This document shows positions 1-6,683 of a stretch of 17,781 nucleotides of DNA, piece by piece (position 1 is the first letter of the stretch; each line of letters opens with the position of its first letter). Under the pieces are notes generated by a model that saw nothing but the letters and a program-made list of their open reading frames with translations, did not search any database and was not told where the DNA came from. Location of the stretch: contig JBGAHT010000055.1 in NCBI GenBank assembly GCA_044226035.1, positions 1 through 17,781 of the forward strand, written 5' to 3'. Origin of the DNA: Pseudoluteimonas sp044226035 (GTDB lineage: Bacteria; Pseudomonadota; Gammaproteobacteria; Xanthomonadales; Xanthomonadaceae). Made by a program: the position numbers and the translations under genes.

Positions 1-417
1 CGCCTTCATCCAGGCGTCGAACTCGTCCGCGGTCATGCGCTTGCCGTTCTGGGTCATGTTGAAGCGCCACGGCGTGTTGTCCCACTGCGTCTGCGGCTTG
101 TAGGCCGCCGGGTCGTTGGGATTCACGCCACCGGACGCCCCCGGCCGCATCGCGTTGGCGATGTTGCCGCAGCTAGCCAGGCGCAACCGCAACAAGACCT
201 GGTCGACCGACTGGCTCGCGTCGTAGGCCTGCGACAGGACCGCGCCGGTCGCGCCCAGGTCCGCATAGGCGGGCACGAGTTCGCTCGCCACCGGCGCCAG
301 GGAAAGCGTGTTGCCCGGCGAAACCGGCGCCGCAGTGGTGCAGCCGCCGGAAATCGCCTCCGCATGCGCGAAGCCGGGAAGCAGGATCAGCAGTGCGGCG
401 AATGGCGCGATACGCAT
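1..417 (-). CDS. Secreted protein of unknown function (3' end outside window)
   Basis: An open frame of 139 codons runs from an ATG at 417 down to base 1 without a stop, so the C-terminus is missing. The N-terminus looks like a signal peptide: MRIAPF, a hydrophobic core (AALLILLPGF) and an AHA cleavage site before EAISGG at about residue 19. The mature part has cysteines at about residues 26 and 83. It ends with a conserved-looking stretch containing NGKRMTADEFDAWMKA. I recall similar segments in Xanthomonadaceae proteins of unknown function but cannot assign a family. It lies 139 bases downstream of the OmpA gene on the same strand, separated from it by a hairpin terminator, so it probably has its own promoter. 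Location in the periplasm or outer membrane is inferred from the signal peptide. Confidence 0.7.
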   Translation of the reverse strand, partial: MRIAPFAALLILLPGFAHAEAISGGCTTAAPVSPGNTLSLAPVASELVPAYADLGATGAVLSQAYDASQSVDQVLLRLRLASCGNIANAMRPGASGGVNPNDPAAYKPQTQWDNTPWRFNMTQNGKRMTADEFDAWMKA

Positions 418-505
418 GTCTGTCGTCCGTGATGAAGTTCGGCCCGAGTGTAGGCGCGCATGCGCAGGCGGACAAGCAAGGCCCGGTCCGCGTGCCCCAC
501 AAACA

Positions 506-532
506 CGAAGCCCGGCACTGGGCCGGGCTTCG
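506..532 (-). terminator. Hairpin terminator after the OmpA gene
   Basis: A perfect 11-bp inverted repeat, CGAAGCCCGGC at 506-516 and its complement at 522-532, encloses a 5-base loop. It lies 25 bases past the OmpA stop codon. On the minus strand it is followed by a short T-rich stretch (TGTTTGTGGGG), which is weaker than a classical U-tract. Confidence 0.7.
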
Positions 533-556
533 CTTGTTGCTGGAACTGGCGTCCGA

Positions 557-1642
557 TCAGTTCTGGACGTTCAGCTCGGTGCGGCGGTTGGTCTCGTTCT
601 TGCAGTCCGGCAAGGTCTGCGGGGTCTGCACGAGCGGACGGCTCTCGCCGTAGCCGTTCGGGCCGACCAGGCGACCGGCATCGATGCCATTGCTGGTCAG
701 GTAGTCGTACACGGCGCGGGCGCGACGCTCGGACAGCGACTGGTTGTAGGCATCGGTGCCGCACAGGTCGGTGTGGCCGGCCACTTCGACGCGCAGGTCG
801 GGATAGCGCTTCAGGATGTCCACGGCCTCGTTGAGGATCGCGATCGCGTCCGGACGCAGCGTCGACTTGTCGAAGTCGAAGTTCACGCCCTTCAGGTCGA
901 TCGACACCTGCACCGGGCAGCCGTCCGGACCGATGGTCTGGCCAGCCTGCGAACCGGGGCACTTGTCGTCGCAATCGTTCACGCCGTCGCCATCGCTGTC
1001 CATGTCGGAGCAGCTCGGGGCGGCCGGGGTCGGGGCGGTCGGCTCCGGACCCAGCGGGATCACGACGCCGACCGAAGCCAGCACGTCGCTGAAGTTGCTC
1101 GAACCGAGGTCGCCGCCAGCCGCATCGACGGCATCGCTATCCATGTCGAAGCGCACGGCGAGTTCGGTGCGCACGCCGACGCGGCCGAGATCGCCCTGCA
1201 TGCCGAGGCCGAACTTGCCGGCCAGGTTGCCGCCCTTCCGATCACCCGGGGAGTTAAGCGGATCCGCGAAATTCTGGTATTCCTCCTCATGGCGCTGGTA
1301 ACCCAGCCCCATCAGGATGTAGGGATTCCACGTACGGCCTTCGGCGATGAAGTGGCGACGCAGATCAAGGGAGACGCCATACTGGCTCCACCACAGATCC
1401 TCGTTCTGGTTCTGCCTCGGGTTCTGCCAATTCAGCTGCCCGTCCAGCGACCAGTTCTGGTTGATGAACTTGCCGAGACCGATCGCGGCGAACATCGCGT
1501 TTTCGGTGTCGCGGCTGTTGTCTTGGTAGTTGTAACCAACGTCACCGGTGAGGTACCAACGGTCGTCGAAGGTCTGCGCAGAAGCAGCCTGAGCCACGCC
1601 CAGTCCGCACAGCAGCGCAGCGCAGAGCAGTTTCTTGTTCAT
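557..1642 (-). CDS. OmpA-family outer-membrane porin with peptidoglycan-binding domain
   Basis: A 361-residue protein. Residues 1-22 are a signal peptide (MNKKLLCAALL, cleavage after ASA, mature start QTFDD). Residues about 27-198 are an N-terminal beta-barrel with alternating aromatic strands. A Pro/Ala-rich linker (199-210) leads to a calcium-binding, type-3 thrombospondin-like segment (DMDSDGDGVNDCDDKCP, about 213-229). Residues about 247-361 are the OmpA C-terminal domain that binds diaminopimelate in peptidoglycan, with GHTD at 289-292, LSERRARAV at 303-311 and NRRTE at 352-356. Cysteines at 211, 224, 228, 242, 294 and 347 could form disulfides. The frame opens upstream to 1717, but the start at 1642 is chosen because it begins the signal peptide and has AAGGAG (1649-1654) six bases upstream. 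The role is anchoring the outer membrane to the cell wall. It is monocistronic, with its own terminator. Confidence 0.93.
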   Translation of the reverse strand: MNKKLLCAALLCGLGVAQAASAQTFDDRWYLTGDVGYNYQDNSRDTENAMFAAIGLGKFINQNWSLDGQLNWQNPRQNQNEDLWWSQYGVSLDLRRHFIAEGRTWNPYILMGLGYQRHEEEYQNFADPLNSPGDRKGGNLAGKFGLGMQGDLGRVGVRTELAVRFDMDSDAVDAAGGDLGSSNFSDVLASVGVVIPLGPEPTAPTPAAPSCSDMDSDGDGVNDCDDKCPGSQAGQTIGPDGCPVQVSIDLKGVNFDFDKSTLRPDAIAILNEAVDILKRYPDLRVEVAGHTDLCGTDAYNQSLSERRARAVYDYLTSNGIDAGRLVGPNGYGESRPLVQTPQTLPDCKNETNRRTELNVQN

Positions 1643-1756
1643 CTTCAGCTCCTTGATCAAAGTAGGTATCGCATTAACCAGCGTGGACTCGAATTCGGAC
1701 GGCCCTACGCGCGCCATCCCGTCCAGAGTATGGCCGGCCCCGTGAAAGCCGTGTTA

Positions 1757-1785
1757 ACGCTAGCATAACAGTTCCGGGTTGCCAA
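1757..1785 (-). promoter_or_regulatory. Candidate sigma-70 promoter for the OmpA gene
   Basis: Read on the minus strand, TTGGCA (1780-1785) and TAGCGT (1757-1762) are separated by 17 bases. This would give a leader of roughly 110 bases before the ATG at 1642. The surrounding sequence is more AT-rich than the flanking genes. The -10 match is imperfect, and alternatives such as TATGCT lie nearby at poorer spacing. Confidence 0.35.
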
Positions 1786-1833
1786 CATTTGCTTGGATCG
1801 CGGGCACGGGATGTCGTTTCGCGGACCCGGCGC

Positions 1834-1861
1834 TTGTCAGCCCCCTTCTCCTCCATACATC
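1834..1861 (+). promoter_or_regulatory. Weak promoter candidate for the LigB-type dioxygenase gene
   Basis: TTGTCA (1834-1839) is followed after 16 bases by TACATC (1856-1861). Transcription would then begin at or just before the ATG at 1870, giving a leaderless or nearly leaderless mRNA. This agrees with the lack of any Shine-Dalgarno sequence there. The -10 match is poor. Confidence 0.22.
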
Positions 1862-1869
1862 GTAAATGC

Positions 1870-2658
1870 ATGGCCGCCGCAGCCCACGCTCCCCTGTTCC
1901 TGTCGCATGGATCGCCGATGCTCGCGATCGAGGATTCGCCCGCCGGCCGGTTCCTCGATGGCCTCGGCGGCGCGATCCCGCGACCGCGCGCCATCGTCGT
2001 GGCCTCGGCTCACTTCCTCGCCGATCGCCCCATGCTGGGCGGTCATCCCCAGCCGCACACCGTCCACGATTTCGGCGGATTCCCGGAGCCGCTGTATGCC
2101 CTGCGTTACCCGGCGCCCGGGGATCCGGCCCTGGCCAGGGACATCGCCGGGCGGATCGCGGACGCGGGCCTGCCGGTCAAGGTCCGCGAAGGCCATGGCC
2201 TCGACCATGGCGTGTGGGTCCCGCTCCGACGCATGTACCCGCAGGCCGAAATCCCGGTGGTGCCCTTGTCGGTCCGGCCCGACGCGGATGCCGCCAGCCA
2301 TTACCGGCTCGGGCAGGCGCTGGCCGGGCTGGCCGACGAGGGCGTGCTGGTGATCGGTTCCGGCGGCTTCGTCCACAACCTCGGCGCGCTCGCCTGGGGC
2401 CAGCCCGATGCGCCGATGCCGGGATGGGCACGCGAGTTCCGCGACTGGATGCGCGAGCGGGTCATGGCCGGGAACGTGGAAGCCCTGCTCGACTGGGAAC
2501 GCCAGGCGCCGCATGCCCGGCATGCGCACCCGACCACCGAACACCTGCTGCCGTTGTTCGTGGCCATGGGCGCGGCCGGCGGGCGCGCGGGCGTCCGCCA
2601 CCTGCACGATTCGCACGAATACGGTTCGCTCGCGCTGGACGCCTTCGCCTTCGGCTGA
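1870..2658 (+). CDS. LigB-family extradiol ring-cleavage dioxygenase (4,5-DOPA dioxygenase/YgiD-like)
   Basis: A 262-residue protein of the class III (LigB) extradiol dioxygenase family, in its DODA/YgiD branch, which opens catechol-type rings. Visible family marks are FLSHGSPML (residues 10-18, His13), VASAHF (44-49, His48), HDFGGFPEPLY (66-76), LDHGVWVPLR (111-120, His113), GSGGFVHNL (163-171, His169) and TTEHLLPL (222-229, His225). By analogy with E. coli YgiD, His13, His48, His169 and His225 would bind the single metal ion, zinc or iron. There is no signal peptide, so it is cytoplasmic. The start at 1870 gives the usual family length; upstream in-frame extension to 1789 lacks similarity to the fold. 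No ribosome binding site is visible. The true substrate is unknown. It is followed 33 bases later by fadH on the same strand, and the two may be cotranscribed. Confidence 0.88.
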   Translation: MAAAAHAPLFLSHGSPMLAIEDSPAGRFLDGLGGAIPRPRAIVVASAHFLADRPMLGGHPQPHTVHDFGGFPEPLYALRYPAPGDPALARDIAGRIADAGLPVKVREGHGLDHGVWVPLRRMYPQAEIPVVPLSVRPDADAASHYRLGQALAGLADEGVLVIGSGGFVHNLGALAWGQPDAPMPGWAREFRDWMRERVMAGNVEALLDWERQAPHARHAHPTTEHLLPLFVAMGAAGGRAGVRHLHDSHEYGSLALDAFAFG

Positions 2659-2691
2659 CGCAGCCGCCATACGCGCCGGTATGCTTGCGCG

Positions 2692-4731
2692 ATGAACGAC
2701 ACGCCGGCCGCATCGCCCTACCCGCACCTGCTCGCGCCGCTCGACCTCGGTTTCACCACCCTGCGCAACCGGGTGCTGATGGGCTCGATGCACACCGGGC
2801 TGGAAGACCATCGCCGCGATTTCCCCAGGCTTGCGGCGTATTTCGCCGAGCGCGCGGCCGGTGGCGTCGGGTTGATGGTCACCGGCGGTTTCGCGCCCAA
2901 CCTCGTCGGCTGGCTGAAACCCTTCGCCGGCAAATTGAGCTGGCCGTGGGAAGCGCGCAAGCACCGGCAGGTGACGAACGCGGTGCACGGGCACGGCGCG
3001 AAGATCTGCCTGCAACTGCTGCACGCGGGACGTTATGCCTACCACCCGTTGTCGGTGGCGCCCTCGAGGCTGAAGGCGCCGATCAACCCGTTCACGCCGC
3101 GCGCGCTTTCCGCCGGCGGCGTGCAACGCCAGATCTCGGCGTTCGCCAATGCCGCGCGCCTCGCCCGCGAGGGCGGTTACGACGGCGTCGAGATCATGGG
3201 TTCGGAAGGTTACCTGCTGAACGAGTTCACCGCGCCACGCAGCAACAAGCGCACCGATGCATGGGGCGGGAATGCTGAAAACCGCTTCCTCTTCGCAGTG
3301 GAAATCGTGCGCCGGGTGCGCGAGGCCTGCGGCCCGGACTTCATTCTGGTCTATCGCCTGTCGATGCTGGACCTGGTCGAAGGTGGCAACGACTGGAACG
3401 CGATCGTGGCGCAGGCGAAAGCGGTGGAAGCCGCCGGCGCGACCCTCATCAACACCGGCATCGGCTGGCACGAAGCGCGCATCCCGACCATCGCGACCTC
3501 GGTGCCGCGCGCGGCCTTCGTCGGCGTCACCGCCAAGCTGCGCCCGCACGTGGCGTTGCCGCTGGTCGCGACCAACCGCATCAACATGCCGGAAGTGGCC
3601 GAGGCCGTGCTCGCGCGCGGCGATGCCGACATGGTTTCGATGGCGCGGCCGCTGCTCGCCGATCCGCAATGGGTGAGCAAGGCGCGCGACGGGCGTGCGC
3701 ACGCGATCAACACCTGCATCGCCTGCAACCAGGCCTGCCTCGACCACGTGTTCGAGAACAAGCGCGCGAGCTGCCTGGTGAATCCGCGCGCCTGCCACGA
3801 AACCGAACTCGTGATCGCGAAAACCGCGACGCCGCGACGCATCGCCGTGGTCGGCGCGGGGCCGGCGGGACTCGCCTGCGCGACCACCGCGGCCGAACGC
3901 GGGCACCGGGTCACGCTGTTCGACGCCGCCGGCGAAATCGGCGGGCAGTTCAACCTCGCCAAGCGGATTCCCGGCAAGGAGGAATTCCACGAATCGCTGC
4001 GCTACTTCCGCGAGCGCATCGGCGACACCGGCGTGGAACTGCAACTGGGAACGCGCGTCGACGCCGAACGCCTGCGCGGATTCGATGCCGCGGTGGTGGC
4101 GACCGGCGTCGTCCCGCGCCGCGTGGATTTCCCCGGTTCGGACCACGCGAAGGTCGTCGGCTACCTCGACGTGCTCGAGGGCCGCGTCGTGCCCGGCGCG
4201 AAGGTCGCCATCGTCGGCGCCGGCGGCATCGGCTTCGACGTCGCCGAATTCCTCGTGCAGGAAGGCCCGTCGCCCAGCCTCGATCCGGCGCGCTGGATGG
4301 CCGAATGGGGCATCGATCCGGCCTTCGCCTCCGCCGGCGGCCTGGCCACGCCGCAACCCGAGCGCCCGGCGCGGCAGGCCTGGCTGTTGCAGCGCAGCCC
4401 GGGCAAGCCCGGCGCGAAGCTGGGCAAGACCACCGGCTGGATCCATCGCGCGGCGCTCAAGGCCAAGGGCGTGAAGATGCTGGGCGGGGTCGAATACCTC
4501 GGCGTCGACGACGCGGGCTTCCGCATCCGGGTCGATGGCGAGGAGCAGCTGCTGCCGGTCGACCATGTCGTGGTCTGCGCCGGGCAGGAACCGCGGCGGG
4601 AGCTGTTCGACCAGCTGCGCGAGGCCGTACCCGACCTCGAAACCCACCTGATCGGCGGCGCGGAGCTGGCCGCCGAGCTCGATGCCAAGCGCGCCATCGA
4701 CCAGGGCACACGCCTGGCGGCACGCCTGTAA
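2692..4731 (+). CDS. fadH: NADPH-dependent 2,4-dienoyl-CoA reductase
   Basis: A 679-residue flavoprotein matching the full length and order of FadH. An old-yellow-enzyme-type TIM barrel that binds FMN (about 8-330) is followed by an iron-sulfur site and then FAD and NADPH dinucleotide-binding domains (about 380-679). Catalytic-region motifs are EIMGSEGYLLNEF (Tyr174) and GWHEARIPTIAT (His260), equivalent to Tyr166 and His252 of the E. coli enzyme. The 4Fe-4S cysteines are 342, 345, 349 and 361 (CIACNQAC, then SC). Rossmann glycines are VVGAGPAG (386-393) and VGAGGIG (508-514). The enzyme reduces 2,4-dienoyl-CoA esters made during beta-oxidation of polyunsaturated fatty acids. The start codon at 2692 has no clear ribosome binding site. 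A related NADH:flavin oxidoreductase is the alternative, but the active-site match makes FadH the best call. Confidence 0.92.
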   Translation: MNDTPAASPYPHLLAPLDLGFTTLRNRVLMGSMHTGLEDHRRDFPRLAAYFAERAAGGVGLMVTGGFAPNLVGWLKPFAGKLSWPWEARKHRQVTNAVHGHGAKICLQLLHAGRYAYHPLSVAPSRLKAPINPFTPRALSAGGVQRQISAFANAARLAREGGYDGVEIMGSEGYLLNEFTAPRSNKRTDAWGGNAENRFLFAVEIVRRVREACGPDFILVYRLSMLDLVEGGNDWNAIVAQAKAVEAAGATLINTGIGWHEARIPTIATSVPRAAFVGVTAKLRPHVALPLVATNRINMPEVAEAVLARGDADMVSMARPLLADPQWVSKARDGRAHAINTCIACNQACLDHVFENKRASCLVNPRACHETELVIAKTATPRRIAVVGAGPAGLACATTAAERGHRVTLFDAAGEIGGQFNLAKRIPGKEEFHESLRYFRERIGDTGVELQLGTRVDAERLRGFDAAVVATGVVPRRVDFPGSDHAKVVGYLDVLEGRVVPGAKVAIVGAGGIGFDVAEFLVQEGPSPSLDPARWMAEWGIDPAFASAGGLATPQPERPARQAWLLQRSPGKPGAKLGKTTGWIHRAALKAKGVKMLGGVEYLGVDDAGFRIRVDGEEQLLPVDHVVVCAGQEPRRELFDQLREAVPDLETHLIGGAELAAELDAKRAIDQGTRLAARL

Positions 4732-4795
4732 GCCATTGTTGCAGCGCAATAAAATCCCGGTTTCGAAGTAAAAACTCCAAAAGAATCAGATATTT

Positions 4796-4826
4796 CCGAA
4801 CTCGCGTTCAGCCTCCGTTCGGTTTT
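4796..4826 (+). terminator. Weak hairpin with T-run downstream of fadH
   Basis: CCGAAC (4796-4801) pairs with GTTCGG (4817-4822) across a 15-base loop and is followed directly by TTTT. The stem is only six base pairs. It lies in the 284-base gap between fadH and the hydrolase gene. The first 70 bases of that gap (4735-4805) are unusually AT-rich for this genome, and the rest is GC-rich with no gene I can support. Confidence 0.3.
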
Positions 4827-5015
4827 CCGACGCTACCTTGCGCGCACTTTGCAGCGGCCCCGGAGCCGCGCACCCACGGCCCGTTCGCGATGGACGCCGG
4901 GCCGAACCGGGCAAAGGCGCCATAGAGACGCCGCCCTCCCCAGTACGCCATGACGCAGTGCCCGCCCCGCTCCCCGGGACAGGCGCCGTGCCGCAACGGA
5001 GCAAGGAGTCCGACG

Positions 5016-5459
5016 ATGAAACTGGCCTGGATCCTCTGGTTGGCCTCGATCCTCCCGCCGCAGGCGGCGGATTCGCTGTGCCTCAGCACCACCCTCTACC
5101 TCGAGGCCCGCGACCAGCCGGTGCGCGGCCAGCAGGCCGTCGCCGAGGTCGCCCTGCGCCGCCAGGACAGCGGCCGCTGGGGCGATTCCATGTGCGACGT
5201 GGTCACCGCGCGCAAGCAGTTCGCCCCCACCCTGGTCCCGCCGGGAACGCGCCTGAGCAACAACGAGGCGTGGTCGCAGGCGGTCACCATCGCGCTCGAG
5301 GCCGAGCGCAACTGGGAACTGCCCAAGGGCAAGCGCAAGGAAATCGTGCCCGGCGCCAGCCATTTCGCCGCGCTCGACATCGCCAACCCGAGCTGGCGCA
5401 ACGCCTACCAGGTGGCGACGATCGGCGGGCATACCTTCTTCAAGGTCGATCGCCTCTGA
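5016..5459 (+). CDS. Small exported SleB-like cell-wall hydrolase
   Basis: A 147-residue protein resembling the Hydrolase_2 (SleB/CwlJ) family, named for spore-cortex lytic enzymes but also common in non-sporulating proteobacteria. Residues 1-18 are a short signal sequence (MKLAWILWLASILPPQAA). The family pattern of a glutamate in an LYLEAR motif is present (Glu30 in TTLYLEARDQP), followed by GQQAVAEVALRR (38-49), and late in the domain GASHFAA (113-119). Cys22 and Cys60 could pair in the periplasm. The start at 5016 is set by AAGGAG at 5003-5008, seven bases upstream; an in-frame ATG at 4950 would bury the signal peptide. The predicted role is cutting peptidoglycan glycan strands; specificity is unknown. 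It is followed by the GST gene after 94 bases. Confidence 0.8.
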   Translation: MKLAWILWLASILPPQAADSLCLSTTLYLEARDQPVRGQQAVAEVALRRQDSGRWGDSMCDVVTARKQFAPTLVPPGTRLSNNEAWSQAVTIALEAERNWELPKGKRKEIVPGASHFAALDIANPSWRNAYQVATIGGHTFFKVDRL

Positions 5460-5465
5460 TCCTTC

Positions 5466-5490
5466 GGCGGGAACGCATCGTTCCACCGCC
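5466..5490 (+). terminator. Imperfect hairpin between the hydrolase and GST genes
   Basis: GGCGG+GAACG (5466-5475) pairs with CGTTC+CCGCC (5479-5490), leaving a CAT loop and a two-base CA bulge in the right arm. It lies seven bases after the hydrolase stop. There is no T-run after it, so it could be a 3'-end stabilising hairpin rather than a true terminator. Confidence 0.35.
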
Positions 5491-5553
5491 AAGTGCCCCG
5501 TTTGGCCGCGGGGCTGCCATGCTGTCGGCCCTACTTCCCGTCGAGGCCCACGC

Positions 5554-6162
5554 ATGAAGCTCTATACCTCCCCCGGCGCCTGCTCGCTCGCCGACCACAT
5601 CGCGTTGCAATGGACCGGCGCGCCGTACGAAGCGCAGGTCGTGTCCCGCGACGACCGCCAGCAACCCTGGTATCGCGCGCTCAATCCCTCCGGCGCCGTG
5701 CCGGTGCTCACCGACGGCGATTGGGCGCTGACCCAGAATTCGGCGATCCTCAACTACATCGCCGACAAGTTCCCGGCGGCGAAGCTCGGCGGCGACGGCT
5801 CGCCGGAAAGCCGCGCCGAGGTCAACCGCTGGCTCGGCTTCCTCAACGCCGACGTGCACCCGGCGTTCCACCCGCTGTTCGGCAGCGAGGCCTATCTCGG
5901 CAAGGACGCGGAGGACAAGGCCAAGGACCAGGCCAAGCGCGCGCTGCGCGGCTATTTCGAACGCGCCGACAAGCAGCTCTCCGGACGTGACTGGCTCGCC
6001 GGCGGCCGTTCCATCGCCGATCCCTACCTGTTCGTCGTCACCCAGTGGGCGAAGAAGCTGGGCGTGGATCTCTCCGGCCTCGACAACCTCGCCGCGTTCG
6101 ACAAGCGCATGGCCGCCGACCCCGGCGTGCAGGCCGCGATGAAGGACGAAGGCCTGATCTGA
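5554..6162 (+). CDS. Glutathione S-transferase, beta-class-like
   Basis: A 202-residue protein with the two-domain GST architecture. The thioredoxin-like N-domain (about 1-80) begins MKLYTSPGACSLADH, with Cys10 at the catalytic position of bacterial beta-class GSTs. It continues with NPSGAVPVL (the cis-proline loop) and the glutathione gamma-glutamyl contact in TQNSAILNYIAD. The all-helical C-domain (about 86-200) contains DWLAGGRSIADPYLF, the usual N-capping box region. The protein is cytoplasmic and conjugates or reduces electrophilic or oxidised substrates with glutathione; the actual substrate is unknown. The ATG at 5554 is preceded by GAGG (5543-5546). A strong terminator follows 21 bases after the stop codon. 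Confidence 0.92.
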   Translation: MKLYTSPGACSLADHIALQWTGAPYEAQVVSRDDRQQPWYRALNPSGAVPVLTDGDWALTQNSAILNYIADKFPAAKLGGDGSPESRAEVNRWLGFLNADVHPAFHPLFGSEAYLGKDAEDKAKDQAKRALRGYFERADKQLSGRDWLAGGRSIADPYLFVVTQWAKKLGVDLSGLDNLAAFDKRMAADPGVQAAMKDEGLI

Positions 6163-6183
6163 GTCCTGCTTCGAACGCCAACG

Positions 6184-6213
6184 AAAAGGCCGCGCATCGC
6201 GCGGCCTTTTTTT
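6184..6213 (+). terminator. Strong rho-independent terminator, possibly bidirectional
   Basis: A perfect 12-bp stem (AAAAGGCCGCGC at 6184-6195 and its complement at 6199-6210) has a 3-base ATC loop and ends in a run of seven T (6207-6213). It ends the plus-strand GST transcript. The four A at the left edge provide a short T-run on the other strand, so it may also stop the convergent minus-strand prp transcript, whose last gene ends at 6233. Confidence 0.92.
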
Positions 6214-6232
6214 CGTCGCTCCGGCGCCGCCG

Positions 6233-6679
6233 TCAATCCTGCGTCCAGTGCCGCTGCATCTGCAGGAACGCGAACGACGCCGACCACGCCACCAGCACCA
6301 GCCCGGTCAGCGCCTCGACGCCGGCGAGGATGCGGATCGCGCCCAGCGGCACCCAGGCGTCGAAGCCCAGCGAGGTGAACGCCAGCGCGGACAGGAACAA
6401 GGCGCCGTGCCAGTGCACGTTCGCCACGCCGGAAATCGAGCCGGCGTCGGGGACGTGCAGCAGCGCCCACCACGCGACGCCGAAGATCCAGATCTGGACC
6501 ATGTGCAGCGCGAGCACGCCGAGGATGGCGAACAGCATCTGCCTGCGGCCCGCGCGGTTGGAACCGGCGCGGAACCGGCGCTCCATGCGGAACAGGCCTT
6601 CGTAGTGCAGCAACACGCACAGGATCGCCGCGACCAGCGTGCCGGCGATGGCCAAGACGTAGCCCGGCAGGTTGCCCAT
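6233..6679 (-). CDS. Ion-channel-like membrane protein with altered selectivity filter
   Basis: A 148-residue integral membrane protein. Predicted membrane segments are about 6-26, 48-74 and 115-138, with a short re-entrant pore-like stretch at about 92-111. The layout and the C-terminal signature (ILAGVEALTGLVLVAWSASFAFLQM) resemble small potassium-channel-like (Ion_trans_2) proteins of proteobacteria. The filter position reads TSLGFDAWVP (102-111), where a potassium channel would have T-x-x-G-Y-G-D, so the second filter glycine is replaced by aspartate. Potassium conduction is therefore doubtful. The gene starts four bases after the prpC stop codon, with GAGG overlapping that stop, so it is probably the last gene of the prpB-prpC transcript. 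No direct link to propionate metabolism is known to me. Confidence 0.72.
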   Translation of the reverse strand: MGNLPGYVLAIAGTLVAAILCVLLHYEGLFRMERRFRAGSNRAGRRQMLFAILGVLALHMVQIWIFGVAWWALLHVPDAGSISGVANVHWHGALFLSALAFTSLGFDAWVPLGAIRILAGVEALTGLVLVAWSASFAFLQMQRHWTQD

Positions 6680-6683
6680 CGCC

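Noticed and set aside
1643..1717. N-terminal extension of the OmpA protein to the ATG at 1717
   Set aside because: The extension precedes a typical signal peptide and lies in the leader region. The ATG at 1642 has AAGGAG at ideal spacing.
308..1768. A 486-codon plus-strand open frame over the OmpA gene
   Set aside because: It is a shadow of the minus-strand OmpA gene, which has a signal peptide, ribosome binding site and full domain set. The plus-strand translation is low in complexity and has no recognisable motif.
1837..4749. A 970-codon open frame on the minus strand opposite the dioxygenase and fadH genes
   Set aside because: It is antisense to two genes with intact catalytic motifs. 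Its translation is rich in Arg, Ala, Gly, His and Asp without any fold pattern, as expected for the mirror frame of GC-rich genes.
4735..4805. Promoter in the AT-rich stretch after fadH
   Set aside because: Several AT-rich hexamers occur, but I could not find a -35/-10 pair at sensible spacing.
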